A stretch of DNA of 64,000 nucleotides from Oceanobacillus bengalensis (GCF_003628445.1 NZ_RBZO01000002.1:140681-204680), one strand, 5' to 3'. Numbered from the stretch's first letter, positions 1-9,082 are shown. The notes: generated by a model not told the origin, from the sequence alone. Translations and numbers: made by a program.

Positions 1-1
1 T

Positions 2-385
2 AATGAAACCCAACTATCTAAAGGATTTGAATTATTTTCTAAAGAATATAAACAGCTAGAGGGGAAAGAAGATGCTGTTATTGAGAAAGAAGTAAATCAA
101 TTGATGGATGATTCTGAGGAGCTTTTTAAAGGATTAGGCAAAACGATTACAGATGTGAAAGAACATATTGATATGATTTATACACCAACATTTGTCGTAC
201 AGGCTAGAAAGGATCAGATGATCAATACTGAAAGTGCAACCTATATCTATGAAAACGTAGAATCGGACGAAAAAGATATAAAATGGTATGAGAACGCTGG
301 TCATGTGATTACACTAGATGAAGCGAAAGAACAACTCCATGAGGATATTTATCAATTTTTAGAAAAACTCGATTGGAAAGCTTGA
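2..385 (+). CDS. est: Carboxylesterase, C-terminal part (gene starts left of window)
   Basis: The frame is open from base 2 and ends at a TAA at 385, giving the last 127 residues of an alpha/beta hydrolase. The segment QARKDQMI carries the likely acidic residue of the triad. [19 protein letters not shown] carries the likely catalytic His near the C-terminus, as in Bacillus EstA/YvaK-type carboxylesterases. The nucleophilic Ser would lie outside the window. In Bacillus this esterase gene precedes rnr, and the same order is seen here, with the RNase R start 50 bp downstream. The family assignment rests on C-terminal features plus synteny. The exact substrate (short-chain esters) is known only for the family. 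Confidence 0.8.
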   Translation, partial: NETQLSKGFELFSKEYKQLEGKEDAVIEKEVNQLMDDSEELFKGLGKTITDVKEHIDMIYTPTFVVQARKDQMINTESATYIYENVESDEKDIKWYENAGHVITLDEAKEQLHEDIYQFLEKLDWKA

Positions 386-435
386 TTAAATCCTTATGGA
401 AAGTAAACAATAAGAAAGAGAAAGAGGGTGAGCAG

Positions 436-2709
436 ATGAAGGATAGAATTCTATCATTTTTTAAGGAATCAGGTACAAAACCTTTAGCTGTCGATGAAAT
501 AGAAGCTTCTTTAGGATTGCAAGAAGCTCTTGAGTTTAAGGAACTAGTGATAGCCTTAAATGAATTGGAAGGTGCAGGAGAGTTAGTAAGAACGAGGAAA
601 AACCGTTTTGGTCTGCCAGAAAAAATGAATCTCGTTCGTGGTAGAATCCAGATGCATCAGAAGGGATTTGCTTTTCTTATTCCAGATGAAGAAGGGTTGA
701 GTGATGTATACATCCATGCCTCTGATTTGGCGTCTGCAATGAACAGTGATAAAGTATTGGTCCGAATTGAAAAAGGCGGAGACGATGGAAATCGTGCGGA
801 AGGACAAGTTATTCGAATTCTAGAACGAGCGGTTATACAAGTTGTCGGTACGTATGAAGATAATCGTTCCTTTGGATTTGTAATCGCGGATGACAAGCGG
901 ATACCAAATGATATTTTCATACCAAAGGGAAGCACGCATGGTGCTGTTGAAGGACATAAAGTTATTGCTCGTATCACAAAGTATCCCGAGGGAAGAATGA
1001 GTGCAGAAGGAGAGATTATTCATATTCTTGGACATAAAAATGACCCAGGAATTGATATTCTTTCGATTATTTACAAGCATGGCATAACGATTGATTTTCC
1101 TGATGAAGTATTGGACCAAGCAAGCAGTGTTCCTGAGACTATTTCAGAAGATGAGCTTGAGGGGCGCCGTGATTTAAGGGATGAAATGATTGTAACAATT
1201 GACGGTGCCGATGCAAAAGACTTAGACGATGCCGTTACCGTAAAGAAATTAGATAACGGGAATTATAAACTTGGTGTGTATATTGCGGATGTAAGTTATT
1301 ACGTAGAAGAGGGTACAGCCATTGATAAAGAAGCATACGAACGGGGTACAAGTGTTTACCTAGTTGACCGAGTAATCCCGATGATTCCACATCGACTGTC
1401 GAATGGGATTTGTTCGCTAAATCCACAAGTTGATCGTTTAACACTCGGCTGTGAGATGGAGATTACATCTGCAGGACAAGTTGTTAGTCATGAGATTTTC
1501 CAAAGTGTGATTAAAACAACGGAACGCATGACATACCATGATGTAAATAAAATTCTTGTTGACAAGGATCAGGCATTACGAGAAAGATATGAACCACTGG
1601 TCCCAATGTTTGAAGAAATGGAAAAGCTTGCAGCAATACTAAGAGGAAAACGTATGGGACGTGGTGCCATTGACTTTGACTTTAAGGAAGCACAAGTCTT
1701 AGTAGATGATAATGGAAAAGCAATCGATGTTGTATTACGGGAACGTTCTGTTGCGGAGCGGTTAATTGAAGAATTCATGCTTTGTGCCAATGAAACAGTG
1801 GCAGAACATTTCCATTGGATGGATGTACCATTTATTCATCGTATTCACGAAGATCCAGATGAAGGAAAACTTCAGAGCTTTTTCGAATTTCTCGCAGGGC
1901 TTGGAGTTACGGTAAAAGGAACAGCAAATGAGATTCACCCGCAGGCATTGCAAAAGGTGCTAGAAGAAATCCAAGGCAGACCAGAAGAAATGATTGTATC
2001 AAAACTTATGCTTCGTTCCATGAAGCAGGCAAAATATGATCCGCAAAGTATTGGGCACTTTGGATTGGCAACGGAGTTTTACACCCATTTTACGTCACCA
2101 ATTAGAAGGTATCCAGACTTAATCGTTCATCGGCTCATCCGAACGTATTTAGTGAATAATCAATTGGACAGCAAAACAACAAGTCACTGGAAGCAAAACT
2201 TACCTGAAATTGCCCGCCATACTTCAGAGATGGAACGTCGTGCGGTTGATGCTGAGCGTGATACAGATGACCTGAAGAAAGCGGAATATATGAAGGATAA
2301 GATTGGTGAAGAATTTACTGGTATGATTAGTTCTGTTACCAACTTTGGAATGTTTGTTGAATTAGAGAATACAGTGGAAGGCCTTATTCACATAAGCTTC
2401 TTGACGGATGATTATTATCATTACGATGATCGTAGTCATGCACTAATCGGTGAGCGTACAGCGAACGTTTATCGTGTTGGTGATGAAGCTAAAGTAAAAG
2501 TAGTTAGTGTGAATACAGATGAGTACACGGTTGATTTTGAATTAGTTGGAGTAGAACAGAAAAGACGTAGACCGATAGCAGTAAAAGCTAGTAAGGGACA
2601 GAAAGATTCTGGCAAAGATAGAAAAGGCGGGAAGAAAGGTAATAGTCGTCCACCATCAAATAATGGGAAACAAAAGCAACATAAGAAAAAGAAGAAGAAA
2701 AAGAAATGA
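436..2709 (+). CDS. rnr: Ribonuclease R
   Basis: This is a 757-residue 3'-5' exoribonuclease that degrades structured RNA; in trans-translation it removes the defective mRNA. The order is an N-terminal helix-turn-helix/OB cold-shock region (about residues 1-220), the RNB catalytic domain (about 240-570, with the acidic cluster [15 protein letters not shown] and the [15 protein letters not shown] motif), and a C-terminal S1 domain (about 620-700, EGLIHIS). A Lys-rich tail ends in a run of lysines. I chose ATG 436 because AGAGGGTGAG lies 6-8 bp upstream; the longer frame from 373 overlaps the esterase and has no ribosome site. It sits upstream of smpB and ssrA, its functional partners, but a zip gene separates it from smpB. 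Confidence 0.95.
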   Translation: MKDRILSFFKESGTKPLAVDEIEASLGLQEALEFKELVIALNELEGAGELVRTRKNRFGLPEKMNLVRGRIQMHQKGFAFLIPDEEGLSDVYIHASDLASAMNSDKVLVRIEKGGDDGNRAEGQVIRILERAVIQVVGTYEDNRSFGFVIADDKRIPNDIFIPKGSTHGAVEGHKVIARITKYPEGRMSAEGEIIHILGHKNDPGIDILSIIYKHGITIDFPDEVLDQASSVPETISEDELEGRRDLRDEMIVTIDGADAKDLDDAVTVKKLDNGNYKLGVYIADVSYYVEEGTAIDKEAYERGTSVYLVDRVIPMIPHRLSNGICSLNPQVDRLTLGCEMEITSAGQVVSHEIFQSVIKTTERMTYHDVNKILVDKDQALRERYEPLVPMFEEMEKLAAILRGKRMGRGAIDFDFKEAQVLVDDNGKAIDVVLRERSVAERLIEEFMLCANETVAEHFHWMDVPFIHRIHEDPDEGKLQSFFEFLAGLGVTVKGTANEIHPQALQKVLEEIQGRPEEMIVSKLMLRSMKQAKYDPQSIGHFGLATEFYTHFTSPIRRYPDLIVHRLIRTYLVNNQLDSKTTSHWKQNLPEIARHTSEMERRAVDAERDTDDLKKAEYMKDKIGEEFTGMISSVTNFGMFVELENTVEGLIHISFLTDDYYHYDDRSHALIGERTANVYRVGDEAKVKVVSVNTDEYTVDFELVGVEQKRRRPIAVKASKGQKDSGKDRKGGKKGNSRPPSNNGKQKQHKKKKKKKK

Positions 2710-2742
2710 GTCTCATGAATATGTGAGGCTCATTTCTTTGTT
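2704..2742 (+). terminator. Rho-independent terminator after rnr
   Basis: The arms AAATGAG.CTCA and TGAG.CTCATTT form a stem that begins inside the rnr stop region and is followed by a short T-rich stretch. It closes the esterase-rnr unit. Confidence 0.6.
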
Positions 2743-2854
2743 AAAGATATTTTCTAAAGTCTTAGAAATACGCTATGAAAAAAAGATGCAACTAGATGTA
2801 CGTGAAGAAATTATAAATATGACATTACTTGACCTTGAAGAATTTTATCAGTGT

Positions 2855-2942
2855 CCCTTTGCCCATGACAGCGTTAGTCACGGGTGTTTCATCAGAAATA
2901 CATACTTCTTTTGCCTATGACAGCCTTGTCAGAGGCTTTTAA
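2855..2942 (+). repeat. Two related hairpin elements in the rnr-zip gap
   Basis: The 600-bp gap between rnr and the zip gene holds no supported gene. It contains two similar hairpins about 50 bp apart, at about 2859-2888 and 2910-2940. Both share the core TTTGCCyATGACAGC followed by a second arm of type GTCAnrGG, so each can fold into a GCC(C/T)..GGG/AGGC stem. The second ends in a short T run. They may be terminators, attenuators or a small dispersed repeat. No function is proven. Confidence 0.4.
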
Positions 2943-3121
2943 ACAGTACTTATGCTTACTTAGACCTTGTTTTGATTATTGAAATTAATGATTTTTCCTA
3001 ACGGAGTTGTAATGCTGCCAAAGTCTCCTTTATCTCTAGGAAAACAGTATTTGGCAATCACATTATATGAACTTCCGCATATACTTTCTTTATGAAAAGT
3101 TGCACTAGGGAAAACTAATTG

Positions 3122-3150
3122 TTGACATCTAATTAATTGTCTCCTATACT
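3122..3150 (+). promoter_or_regulatory. Sigma-A promoter of the zip gene
   Basis: A perfect TTGACA at 3122-3127 is followed after 17 bp by TATACT at 3145-3150. The long leader to the start codon at 3309 (about 150 nt) leaves room for post-initiation control. Confidence 0.65.
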
Positions 3151-3271
3151 ACTTATTAAGGAATATGATAAAATATAACGAATATATGTAGAACTTCTTT
3201 CATTAGGGTTTTCTTTAATACTAGAAACAAATATTCATTACTTATTCATAACAGATGCGATTTACCTCATT

Positions 3272-3289
3272 ATGCGGATCATGCCGCAT
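3272..3289 (+). promoter_or_regulatory. Palindrome directly upstream of the zip ribosome site
   Basis: ATGCGG-ATCATG-CCGCAT is an 18-bp perfect outer palindrome ending 5 bp before the GAAAGGAG ribosome site. It could be a metalloregulator site or an RNA hairpin affecting initiation. The regulator is unknown. Confidence 0.4.
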
Positions 3290-3308
3290 CAGAAAGGAGT
3301 AACAGAAA

Positions 3309-4115
3309 TTGAATGATGTTTTACTAGCATTTTTATTTACTTTGTTTGCTGGCTTGGCAACCGGTGTAGGTAGTTTATTAGCGTTCTTTGCTAAAACTAC
3401 AAACACTAAGTTTTTATCCTTTTCTTTAGGGCTATCAGCTGGAGTAATGATTTATGTATCAATGGTAGAAATATTCTTTAAAGCAAAAGACTCATTAACC
3501 GTTGCTTTAGGTCCAGATGAAGGATATTGGTTGACTGTTGTTTCTTTCTTTGCAGGAATGTTGTTAATTGGTTTAATTGATAAATTTATACCGAAATCCT
3601 CTAATCCACATGAAGTAAAAAAAGTGGAGGATATGGAAAAACCCCGCGGCCATATAAAAGACCCAGATCTTATGAAAATGGGTGTATTTACGGCCATAGC
3701 ACTCGCCATTCATAATTTTCCAGAGGGGATTGCAACATTTATTTCAACGTTACAGGATCCTTCAATCGGTTTTGCGATTGCCATTGCAGTAGCAATTCAC
3801 AATATCCCTGAAGGTATTGCGGTCTCTGTACCTATTTATTACGCAACAGGTAATAAGAAAAAGGCATTTAAACTATCATTCTTATCTGGGTTAGCTGAAC
3901 CAATTGGGGCGGTTGTGGCATTTTTGATTTTAATGCCATTCTTAACTGATACAATGTTTGGGATTATCTTTGCAATGGTTGCGGGAATCATGGTGTTTAT
4001 ATCCATTGATGAATTGATACCAGCTGCAAAAAAATACGATGAAACACATCTTTCCATCTATGGTGTGATGACTGGTATGGCAATCATGGCCCTCAGTTTA
4101 TTGCTTCTAAATTAG
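3309..4115 (+). CDS. zupT: ZIP family metal transporter (ZupT-like)
   Basis: This 268-residue integral membrane protein is predicted to import divalent metals (Zn, Fe, Mn) across the cytoplasmic membrane. The paired motifs HNFPEGIATF and HNIPEGIAVS are the ZIP metal-binding signatures in transmembrane helices 4 and 5. A hydrophilic loop rich in charged residues (about 98-118) separates the first three helices from the rest. The start is TTG 3309, chosen for GAAAGGAG about 9 bp upstream. It lies between rnr and smpB, which are usually adjacent in Bacillus, so it may be a later insertion. Family assignment is firm; the substrate is not. Confidence 0.85.
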   Translation: MNDVLLAFLFTLFAGLATGVGSLLAFFAKTTNTKFLSFSLGLSAGVMIYVSMVEIFFKAKDSLTVALGPDEGYWLTVVSFFAGMLLIGLIDKFIPKSSNPHEVKKVEDMEKPRGHIKDPDLMKMGVFTAIALAIHNFPEGIATFISTLQDPSIGFAIAIAVAIHNIPEGIAVSVPIYYATGNKKKAFKLSFLSGLAEPIGAVVAFLILMPFLTDTMFGIIFAMVAGIMVFISIDELIPAAKKYDETHLSIYGVMTGMAIMALSLLLLN

Positions 4116-4123
4116 TTTATATG

Positions 4124-4151
4124 CGAACGGTGCCTGGCACTGTTCGTTTTT
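4124..4151 (+). terminator. Terminator after the zip gene
   Basis: The near-perfect stem CGAACgGTGCC / GGCACtGTTCG is followed by TTTTT. Confidence 0.75.
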
Positions 4152-4157
4152 AATTGA

Positions 4158-4246
4158 TGGCTAGCTCTAGCACCCAGCGGCTAGTAGAGTGCCTCACCTC
4201 TATACGATAAGTCAACATCGATTCGCTTGTGCTTTTCTTCTTGGAA
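4158..4246 (+). repeat. Intergenic palindrome-rich element upstream of smpB
   Basis: This non-coding segment has several nested small palindromes (CTAGCTCTAGC, GTAGAG..CTCTATAC, CGAT..ATCG) and a composition unlike its surroundings. It resembles the short intergenic repeats found scattered in Bacillaceae genomes. Only one copy is in the window, so repeat status is inference. Confidence 0.35.
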
Positions 4247-4300
4247 TGCTTATCAATGTTTGATAAAATAAAGGAACGTAAGCAAGTAGGAGGAAGTCTT

Positions 4301-4768
4301 ATGCCAAAAGGTCAAGGAAAGACAATCGCACAAAATAAAAAAGCATCCCATGATTATTTTATTGAAGAAACGTATGAGGCAGGCATTGTTTTACAAGGTA
4401 CGGAAATTAAATCACTTAGAAATGGCCGTGTAAACATTAAAGATGCCCATGCGAGAATTGATCGTCGTGGTGAAGTACAGTTAATCAATCTACACATTTC
4501 AGAATATGAACAGGGTAATCGATTTAATCATGATCCAACACGAAGCAGGAAGCTTCTACTGCATCGAAAGCAAATTGATAAACTTATTGGACTTACCCAG
4601 CAGCAAGGCTATGCGTTAATCCCGTTGAAAATATACATTAAGAATGGATATGCAAAGGTATTGATTGGGCTTGGAAAAGGGAAGAAGAAATATGATAAAC
4701 GGGAAGATTTGAAGAAGAAACAAATGAAACGTGATATTGATCGTGCGTTGAAAGATCACATGAGATAG
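4301..4768 (+). CDS. smpB: SsrA-binding protein SmpB
   Basis: This 155-residue cytoplasmic RNA-binding protein delivers tmRNA to stalled ribosomes. Family features are visible: [21 protein letters not shown] near the N-terminus, [13 protein letters not shown], and a basic C-terminal tail ([31 protein letters not shown]) that enters the ribosome A site. ATG 4301 is chosen because GTAGGAGGAAG lies just upstream and the protein then matches the usual length; the longer frame to 4229 is not supported. ssrA begins 115 bp downstream. Confidence 0.96.
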   Translation: MPKGQGKTIAQNKKASHDYFIEETYEAGIVLQGTEIKSLRNGRVNIKDAHARIDRRGEVQLINLHISEYEQGNRFNHDPTRSRKLLLHRKQIDKLIGLTQQQGYALIPLKIYIKNGYAKVLIGLGKGKKKYDKREDLKKKQMKRDIDRALKDHMR

Positions 4769-4798
4769 GACTATTCGACTAGTAATTGTTACCAGCCC

Positions 4799-4826
4799 TT
4801 GCATTTTATCTGACGTTTGATATAAT
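4799..4826 (+). promoter_or_regulatory. Promoter of ssrA
   Basis: TTGCAT (4799-4804), a 16-bp spacer and TATAAT (4821-4826). Transcription would start near 4833, giving a roughly 50-nt 5' leader to be removed from the tmRNA precursor. Confidence 0.6.
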
Positions 4827-4883
4827 AAGGGTACAAGTTAGTAAGATTAATGCTCAATTATCCTGAGCGTTTCTCCTTTATAT

Positions 4884-5530
4884 GGGGACGTTACGGATTC
4901 GACAGGGGTAGTTCGAGCTTGGGTTGCGCGTCGAGGTTACGGCTCGTAAAACGTTACTCGCCTAAATATAACTGGCAAAGAAAACAATTACTCTTTAGCA
5001 GCAGCGTAAGCTCTGCTTTAGGATCCTTCCTACCATCGCCCGTGTGGTAGATTGAAGGGTCTCAAACTTAAGCGGGCTAAGGCTAATGTCCACCGTCTGA
5101 GGGCGTTAGTCGAAATGAATCAGACTAGCTTTCTGGAAGCCTGTTGGTAGGCTGAAGGAAAAGCGAAATACGAATATACCAACTACACGTGTAGAAGCCT
5201 AAGTGGCGTTATCTCTGGACGTGGGTTCGATTAGTAATTAGTCGCCTTTTGTGGTAACACAAAAGTGAAAATTCGGCTTTATCGGTGAAACCTAAGTCAC
5301 GTCTTTTATAGTGATAGGGCAATACCGAGTGGTATGTGGAGTAATCCAACAGCCATGTATCGACTTATAGGCTGCCAACCCCAATTTGGTAGTACTAGGA
5401 TGCGAAATCTCTTCTGAATAAGGAAAATTTATATTTCGCATAAGACGCCGAGGGACCTGGTTAAACAGGTTTAAGATATAGTCAGTGCCATGACGAAAGC
5501 ATGGAAGAGCATGTCCCACCGTCTCCACCA
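4884..5530 (+). ncRNA. ssrA: tmRNA (ssrA), interrupted by a group I intron
   Basis: Transfer-messenger RNA rescues stalled ribosomes and adds a degradation tag. The 5' acceptor strand GGGGACG (4884-4890) pairs with CGTCTCC (5520-5526), and CCA is encoded at 5528-5530. The D-arm region GTTACGGATTCGACAGG matches Bacillus tmRNA. The tag frame starts at GGC 4974 and ends at TAA 5007-5009, giving (A)GKENNYSLAAA, the normal hydrophobic Ala-rich end. The T-arm is split: GTGGGTTCGAT ends at 5231 and TCCCAC resumes at 5514. Removing 5232-5513 restores GTGGG-TTCGATT-CCCAC and a 365-nt mature RNA, the usual tmRNA size. Confidence 0.95.
5232..5513 (+). ncRNA. Group I intron in the T-loop of tmRNA
   Basis: This 282-nt insertion carries group I hallmarks. 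The 5' exon ends in U (5231) and the intron ends in G (5513). The 5' exon CGAU pairs with intron GUCG at 5241-5244 (P1), placing U5231 opposite G5241 as the canonical U-G wobble. P2 is a perfect CTTTTGTG/CACAAAAG hairpin (5246-5265) with a GTAA loop. Core-like segments ATCGGTGAAACCTAAGT and TTTAAGATATAGTC (P7 side) follow. No homing endonuclease ORF fits, so it must either be immobile or move by another route. Exact splice sites are predicted, not shown. Confidence 0.88.
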
Positions 5531-5553
5531 ATACATATGTTGGTGGTTTTTTT
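5525..5553 (+). terminator. ssrA terminator
   Basis: CCACCAA (5525-5531) pairs with TTGGTGG (5540-5546), followed by seven T. The stem uses the tRNA-like 3' end itself. Confidence 0.85.
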
Positions 5554-6424
5554 GTGTTTTTGTGACGTAAAGCATAAAATTTCCGTTTGGAAGCTTTATG
5601 CTTTATTTTTTTTTAGGAAATTTTATGCTTGATTCTTCAACTTTCATAGCTAATATATTACGAATTCATCATTTATATCGACAATTAAATTTCAAAGTGA
5701 AATTGTAAATCACTTTGCACTTATTATTGTGGTTCAATTCATTATGGACACAAAAAATATTTATTGGTAATTTTCAATGTTGTGGTATAAATGAAAGGTT
5801 TGAAGAATCAATGTAGGATTTTATATTACGTTTCTTCTAAATGAGAAAAATAGATAGTTTTCATTTAAAAGGATATCATCAAACATTTTTAGTAAAGAAA
5901 AGTGTATTTGATAAATTTAAAAATTGATCCGCTTTAAGGGGAGGGATTGCATAAAAAAATGAGGAAGTATCCACTCCCTCATTTTTTATGTCTGAAATAC
6001 AAGTTGCACTAACATATTTAATTATTTCCAAAAATATATAATTTATTCAAAGAAGGCGATTTAAAAATTCAATTTAGCTGTTTTCAATCATCATCGTATT
6101 GATACTTGTGCATCGGCATAATTAATCCATCTGGCGCTGTTCGTAAACATTATTGTTGGAAACTCTCTAATTAATAAATGGTGAGAAGTGAGCTATTTAT
6201 TTAGTCTTCATAGAAGGAATCGGTATCGTATCTGTTACGATTTCCGATTCCTTTTGTGTCCTCACCTAAATGCCTTTTCCTTTAGTGTAAAGTCGGTATC
6301 CACTGTTATTGTTGAAATAAAGTTTGATAATTTAAAATGAGGTTCGATAATTTATAAAAGGGTTTGATACAATTACATTGATCTATGGATTGAGACAATC
6401 CAACAAACGGACCTGATTGTTATA
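5554..6424. other. Gene-free stretch downstream of ssrA
   Basis: No supported gene in about 870 bp. It holds a second terminator-like stem (TAAAGCATAAA 5568-5578 / TTTATGCTTTA 5595-5605, then nine T), a third at 5953-5987 (AAAAAATGAGG / CCCTCATTTTTT), and a fourth at 6214-6257 (AAGGAATCGG / CCGATTCCTT). The 3' end of ssrA is a common island integration site, but I see no integrase gene and no second copy of the ssrA 3' end here. The succession of terminators next to AT-rich filler suggests a boundary between core and accessory DNA. Confidence 0.6.
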
Positions 6425-6462
6425 TAAAATAAAGGTTATCCTAGATTATGTAGGATAACTTT
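6425..6462 (-). terminator. Terminator of the ACR3-like gene
   Basis: AGGTTATCCTA (6433-6443) and TAGGATAACTT (6451-6461) form a stem overlapping the stop codon of the minus-strand gene. On the minus strand it is followed by TTTATTTTAT. Confidence 0.7.
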
Positions 6463-7414
6463 TATTTTTACCCTTTTTTCTTGTGAAAAGTAATGCTTGC
6501 GAAACTATGGCAAGTACAGGTAATTCAATTAACGGCCCAATAACTAAAGCCAAAGCAATAAGAGGTTGATCAGGGAATGCTGTCACAGCTATAGCCAAAG
6601 ACACTGGTGAATTCCTAGCAATAATCGTCATATTTAAGCTAACCGTATCTTCATAAGAAAACTTTAAAAATCTTCCAACAAAGCGTCCTACTACATAGTT
6701 AATAACAAAAAATGATAAAACTGGAATAATTAAAATGTAAATAACTTCTAGTTTTACAAGTAAGTAAGAACCTTGGGAAGCAAACATTGCCATAATAGCT
6801 AATGATAAAAAGAAAATTTGGGCATTGCCGAAAAAGGGAATAATCTTATTGTTTAAAACAGATTTTTTTCTTAATAAGAGTCGTGTAAGATGAGCAAGTA
6901 TAAATGGAATAACTAATACAATTACTATACTTTCTATAAGTGTTGACATGGGTATCGATTCAATAGTTCCAGCAAATATTAACAAATATACTGGTAAAAG
7001 TACGACTTGCAAAATTAAATTAATCGGCAAAACAGATGTTGAAAGAGACACATTTCCTTTTGCTATACCAGTAAACGCTAGATACCAATCTGTACAAGGT
7101 GTTACCATAAGCATGATAAAACCAATCCATAAAGCAGGATAATCAGATAAGAAAACAGAACCTAAACCCCAAGCTAATATTGGTGTCCAGATAAAATTAA
7201 TGATCGTACTGGACCCTAGAAATTTAATATTTGAAAAAGCCTTCTTTAATTGTTGTAATGGAATTGTTAAAAACAATCCGTATAGCATTAACAATAGAAA
7301 TGGTGTAATAAGATTTTCGGCATATTGTTCAATGATGTTTACCTGTCCTAATAAGAGACCTAAACTAACAGCAAATAATATAATAAAGGTTTGTAGTTTA
7401 TCTAATACCCCCAT
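6446..7414 (-). CDS. ACR3 / bile acid:sodium symporter family exporter
   Basis: This 322-residue, about ten-helix membrane protein belongs to the BART superfamily (ACR3, bile acid:Na+ symporter). The segment VTPCTDWYLAFTGIAKGN has the conserved helix Cys (PC-T/I) found in ACR3 arsenite exporters. The C-terminal NMTIIARNSPVSLAIAVTAFPD resembles the family's NxxxIARNSP-like core. Arsenite export is the most likely role, given the arsenic genes that follow. Start ATG 7414 is chosen for AAGGA about 11 bp upstream; the frame extends to 7450 without a better signal. It is monocistronic, with its own terminator. A pantothenate or other organic-anion role is not excluded. Confidence 0.75.
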   Translation of the reverse strand: MGVLDKLQTFIILFAVSLGLLLGQVNIIEQYAENLITPFLLLMLYGLFLTIPLQQLKKAFSNIKFLGSSTIINFIWTPILAWGLGSVFLSDYPALWIGFIMLMVTPCTDWYLAFTGIAKGNVSLSTSVLPINLILQVVLLPVYLLIFAGTIESIPMSTLIESIVIVLVIPFILAHLTRLLLRKKSVLNNKIIPFFGNAQIFFLSLAIMAMFASQGSYLLVKLEVIYILIIPVLSFFVINYVVGRFVGRFLKFSYEDTVSLNMTIIARNSPVSLAIAVTAFPDQPLIALALVIGPLIELPVLAIVSQALLFTRKKGKNKSYPT

Positions 7415-7986
7415 AAAAAATTCAATCCTTCTTAAAACTATGTAATCCAATTACTAGTAAGTATAGTATAATTACATTTCTATTGCATTCTTTTCATTCC
7501 GCAATCGCCCAATTGTGGAAGATTAGCACTGGAAAATGATCAATCTTTTTTTCAAAACAGGTTCTTTAAATTAACATAAAAAAGCAAGTTTCTGGGTTGT
7601 TTTTAATCAAACTTTATTTTAAAGCCACAGTTATATAGCTTAGCCCCTGCCAAAAATTTGGTTTCCATGTTAAAAAGTTCTTATCTCTGCTAAATAGTTG
7701 TACATTGAGATAAGAGCATAGGGAAAACAGAGGGCATTATTCAATTTGAATTCAATAGCTTTTTAATCATAGATCAAATGTTTATTTTAACTAAATTTCA
7801 ATATTAAATTTAGGCTGGTTCCAGTTTGGTATTATAATAAGTTGAATTTATGATTTAAAGTATTTTTACTCAATATACTTGCATGATTGACAATCATTGG
7901 TATCATCCTTTTCTATGAGTAATTAAAGTAAAAAGGGCCTCTAAACGAAGCCCTTTTGCAATAGTTGCGAGTTTTGACCTTCCTTA
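7415..7986. other. Gene-free stretch with a shared terminator
   Basis: No gene supported. The stem AAAGGGC (about 7933) / GCCCTTT (about 7950) is flanked by T runs on both strands and would terminate the minus-strand ars operon that ends at 7987. The rest is AT-rich and unassigned. Confidence 0.55.
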
Positions 7987-8133
7987 TTAAGCCTCTTTCC
8001 GTTGCTTATTAGTGTTCTCCTTTGAAGATCCGCAACAGCTGTTGTTTTCAGTTTGTTTGACTTCTTCGATTTCAATGCTGCAGCAATTGGGTTTAGAGAA
8101 CAACTTTTTAAGACCAGACTTTTTTTCTGCCAT
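7987..8133 (-). CDS. Small cysteine-doublet protein of the ars operon
   Basis: This 48-residue basic protein begins MAEKKSGLKKLFSKPNCCSI and contains a second doublet in NNSCCGSSKE. It starts with ATG behind the strong ribosome site AAGGAGGTGATATTC and ends in TAA at 7987. No signal peptide or membrane helix is seen. It is the last gene of an operon after arsR and the ArsP-like permease. The two separated Cys-Cys pairs suggest binding of a soft metal(loid) such as As(III), perhaps delivering it to the permease; this is inference. The same [N/S/D]CC[S/G] motif recurs seven times at the N-terminus of the P-type ATPase at 60636. I do not recognise a named family. Confidence 0.75.
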   Translation of the reverse strand: MAEKKSGLKKLFSKPNCCSIEIEEVKQTENNSCCGSSKENTNKQRKEA

Positions 8134-8197
8134 GAATATCACCTCCTTAAAAGGGTGATTTGATGATGCAAGCGCAACAACTATTTTCTTTTTAAAC

Positions 8198-9082
8198 CTA
8201 AATAATTAAATTAACAATAAGACCTGTACCTATAGCCACTATTAAAATAGCTGAAATAAATGCAACTAAAAATTTCTTCTTAAATAGTTTAGACAACATA
8301 ACTACTTCTGGGATACTTGCACCTGCACCACCAATAACTAAAGCAATTACAGTACCCATTGACATACCTTTTGAAACAAGTGCTTCTGCAATAGGTAACA
8401 TTGTTTCAGGACGAATATACATTGGAATACCAATGACCGAAGCAATCATTATAGAGAAAATTCCGTCACCACTTGCATATTTTGTAATAAACTCTGCTGG
8501 AACAAATCCATAAATAAATGCACCAATAAAGACCCCTATAAATAAGTAAGGAAGCATTGGATAAAGAAATGCCCATGCATCATTTAAAGCTTGCTTAACT
8601 CTAGACCCTTGTTTATTACTGAAAAAGCCATCACCTTTAACAGTTACACCTTTATACGTCCCTGCTAAATTAAGTTTTGAAAATATAAGCCCCGTTAAAA
8701 TACTAAAAATACTTAGCACGATAAAATATACTAGCGCAATTTCCCAACCTAACAATGCCCAAAGCATGAAAATCATAACCGGATTCATTAATGGTGAAGC
8801 AATTAAAAAACTCATTGAAGGTCCAAATGGTACTTTGGAATTTAATAATCCTGCTAGTATGGGTATTGTTGAACAGGAGCAAAATGGTGTAATTGCACCA
8901 AACAATGTACCTAATAAATAATTAACAGCTTTGTTTGGGCGACTTAAAATTTTTTTAATTTTTTCCTCTGATATTACTTGTTGAATTAAACTCACAATAA
9001 AGCTCACTACAATAAATAAAGCAAGTAATTCAAAAAATAGCATGAAAAAGGTTTTTATAAATTCTAAAATTGAATCTGTCAT
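8198..9082 (-). CDS. ArsP/YraQ-type permease (DUF318)
   Basis: This 294-residue protein has about eight membrane helices. The segment FGAITPFCSCSTIPILAGLL has the CSC-STxP motif typical of the DUF318 permease family, and a second family motif GASIPEVVMLSKLF lies near the C-terminus. ArsP members export trivalent methyl- or aryl-arsenicals; other members are uncharacterised. ATG 9082 has AAAGGAG 9 bp upstream. It lies between an ArsR regulator and a small CC-doublet protein, so arsenic or a related thiophilic substrate is likely. Tandem operator dyads lie just upstream. Confidence 0.8.
   Translation of the reverse strand: MTDSILEFIKTFFMLFFELLALFIVVSFIVSLIQQVISEEKIKKILSRPNKAVNYLLGTLFGAITPFCSCSTIPILAGLLNSKVPFGPSMSFLIASPLMNPVMIFMLWALLGWEIALVYFIVLSIFSILTGLIFSKLNLAGTYKGVTVKGDGFFSNKQGSRVKQALNDAWAFLYPMLPYLFIGVFIGAFIYGFVPAEFITKYASGDGIFSIMIASVIGIPMYIRPETMLPIAEALVSKGMSMGTVIALVIGGAGASIPEVVMLSKLFKKKFLVAFISAILIVAIGTGLIVNLII

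Noticed and set aside
2663..2920. Frame overlapping the Lys-rich end of rnr
   Set aside because: Low-complexity AAG repeats give chance open frames; no ribosome site and it spans the rnr terminator.
4850..5050. 66-codon frame overlapping the start of ssrA
   Set aside because: It covers the tRNA-like and tag regions of tmRNA; only the short tag frame is translated.
5292..5531. 79-codon open frame on the minus strand
   Set aside because: It lies antisense inside the tmRNA intron and 3' exon, has no ribosome site, and the region is explained by structured RNA.
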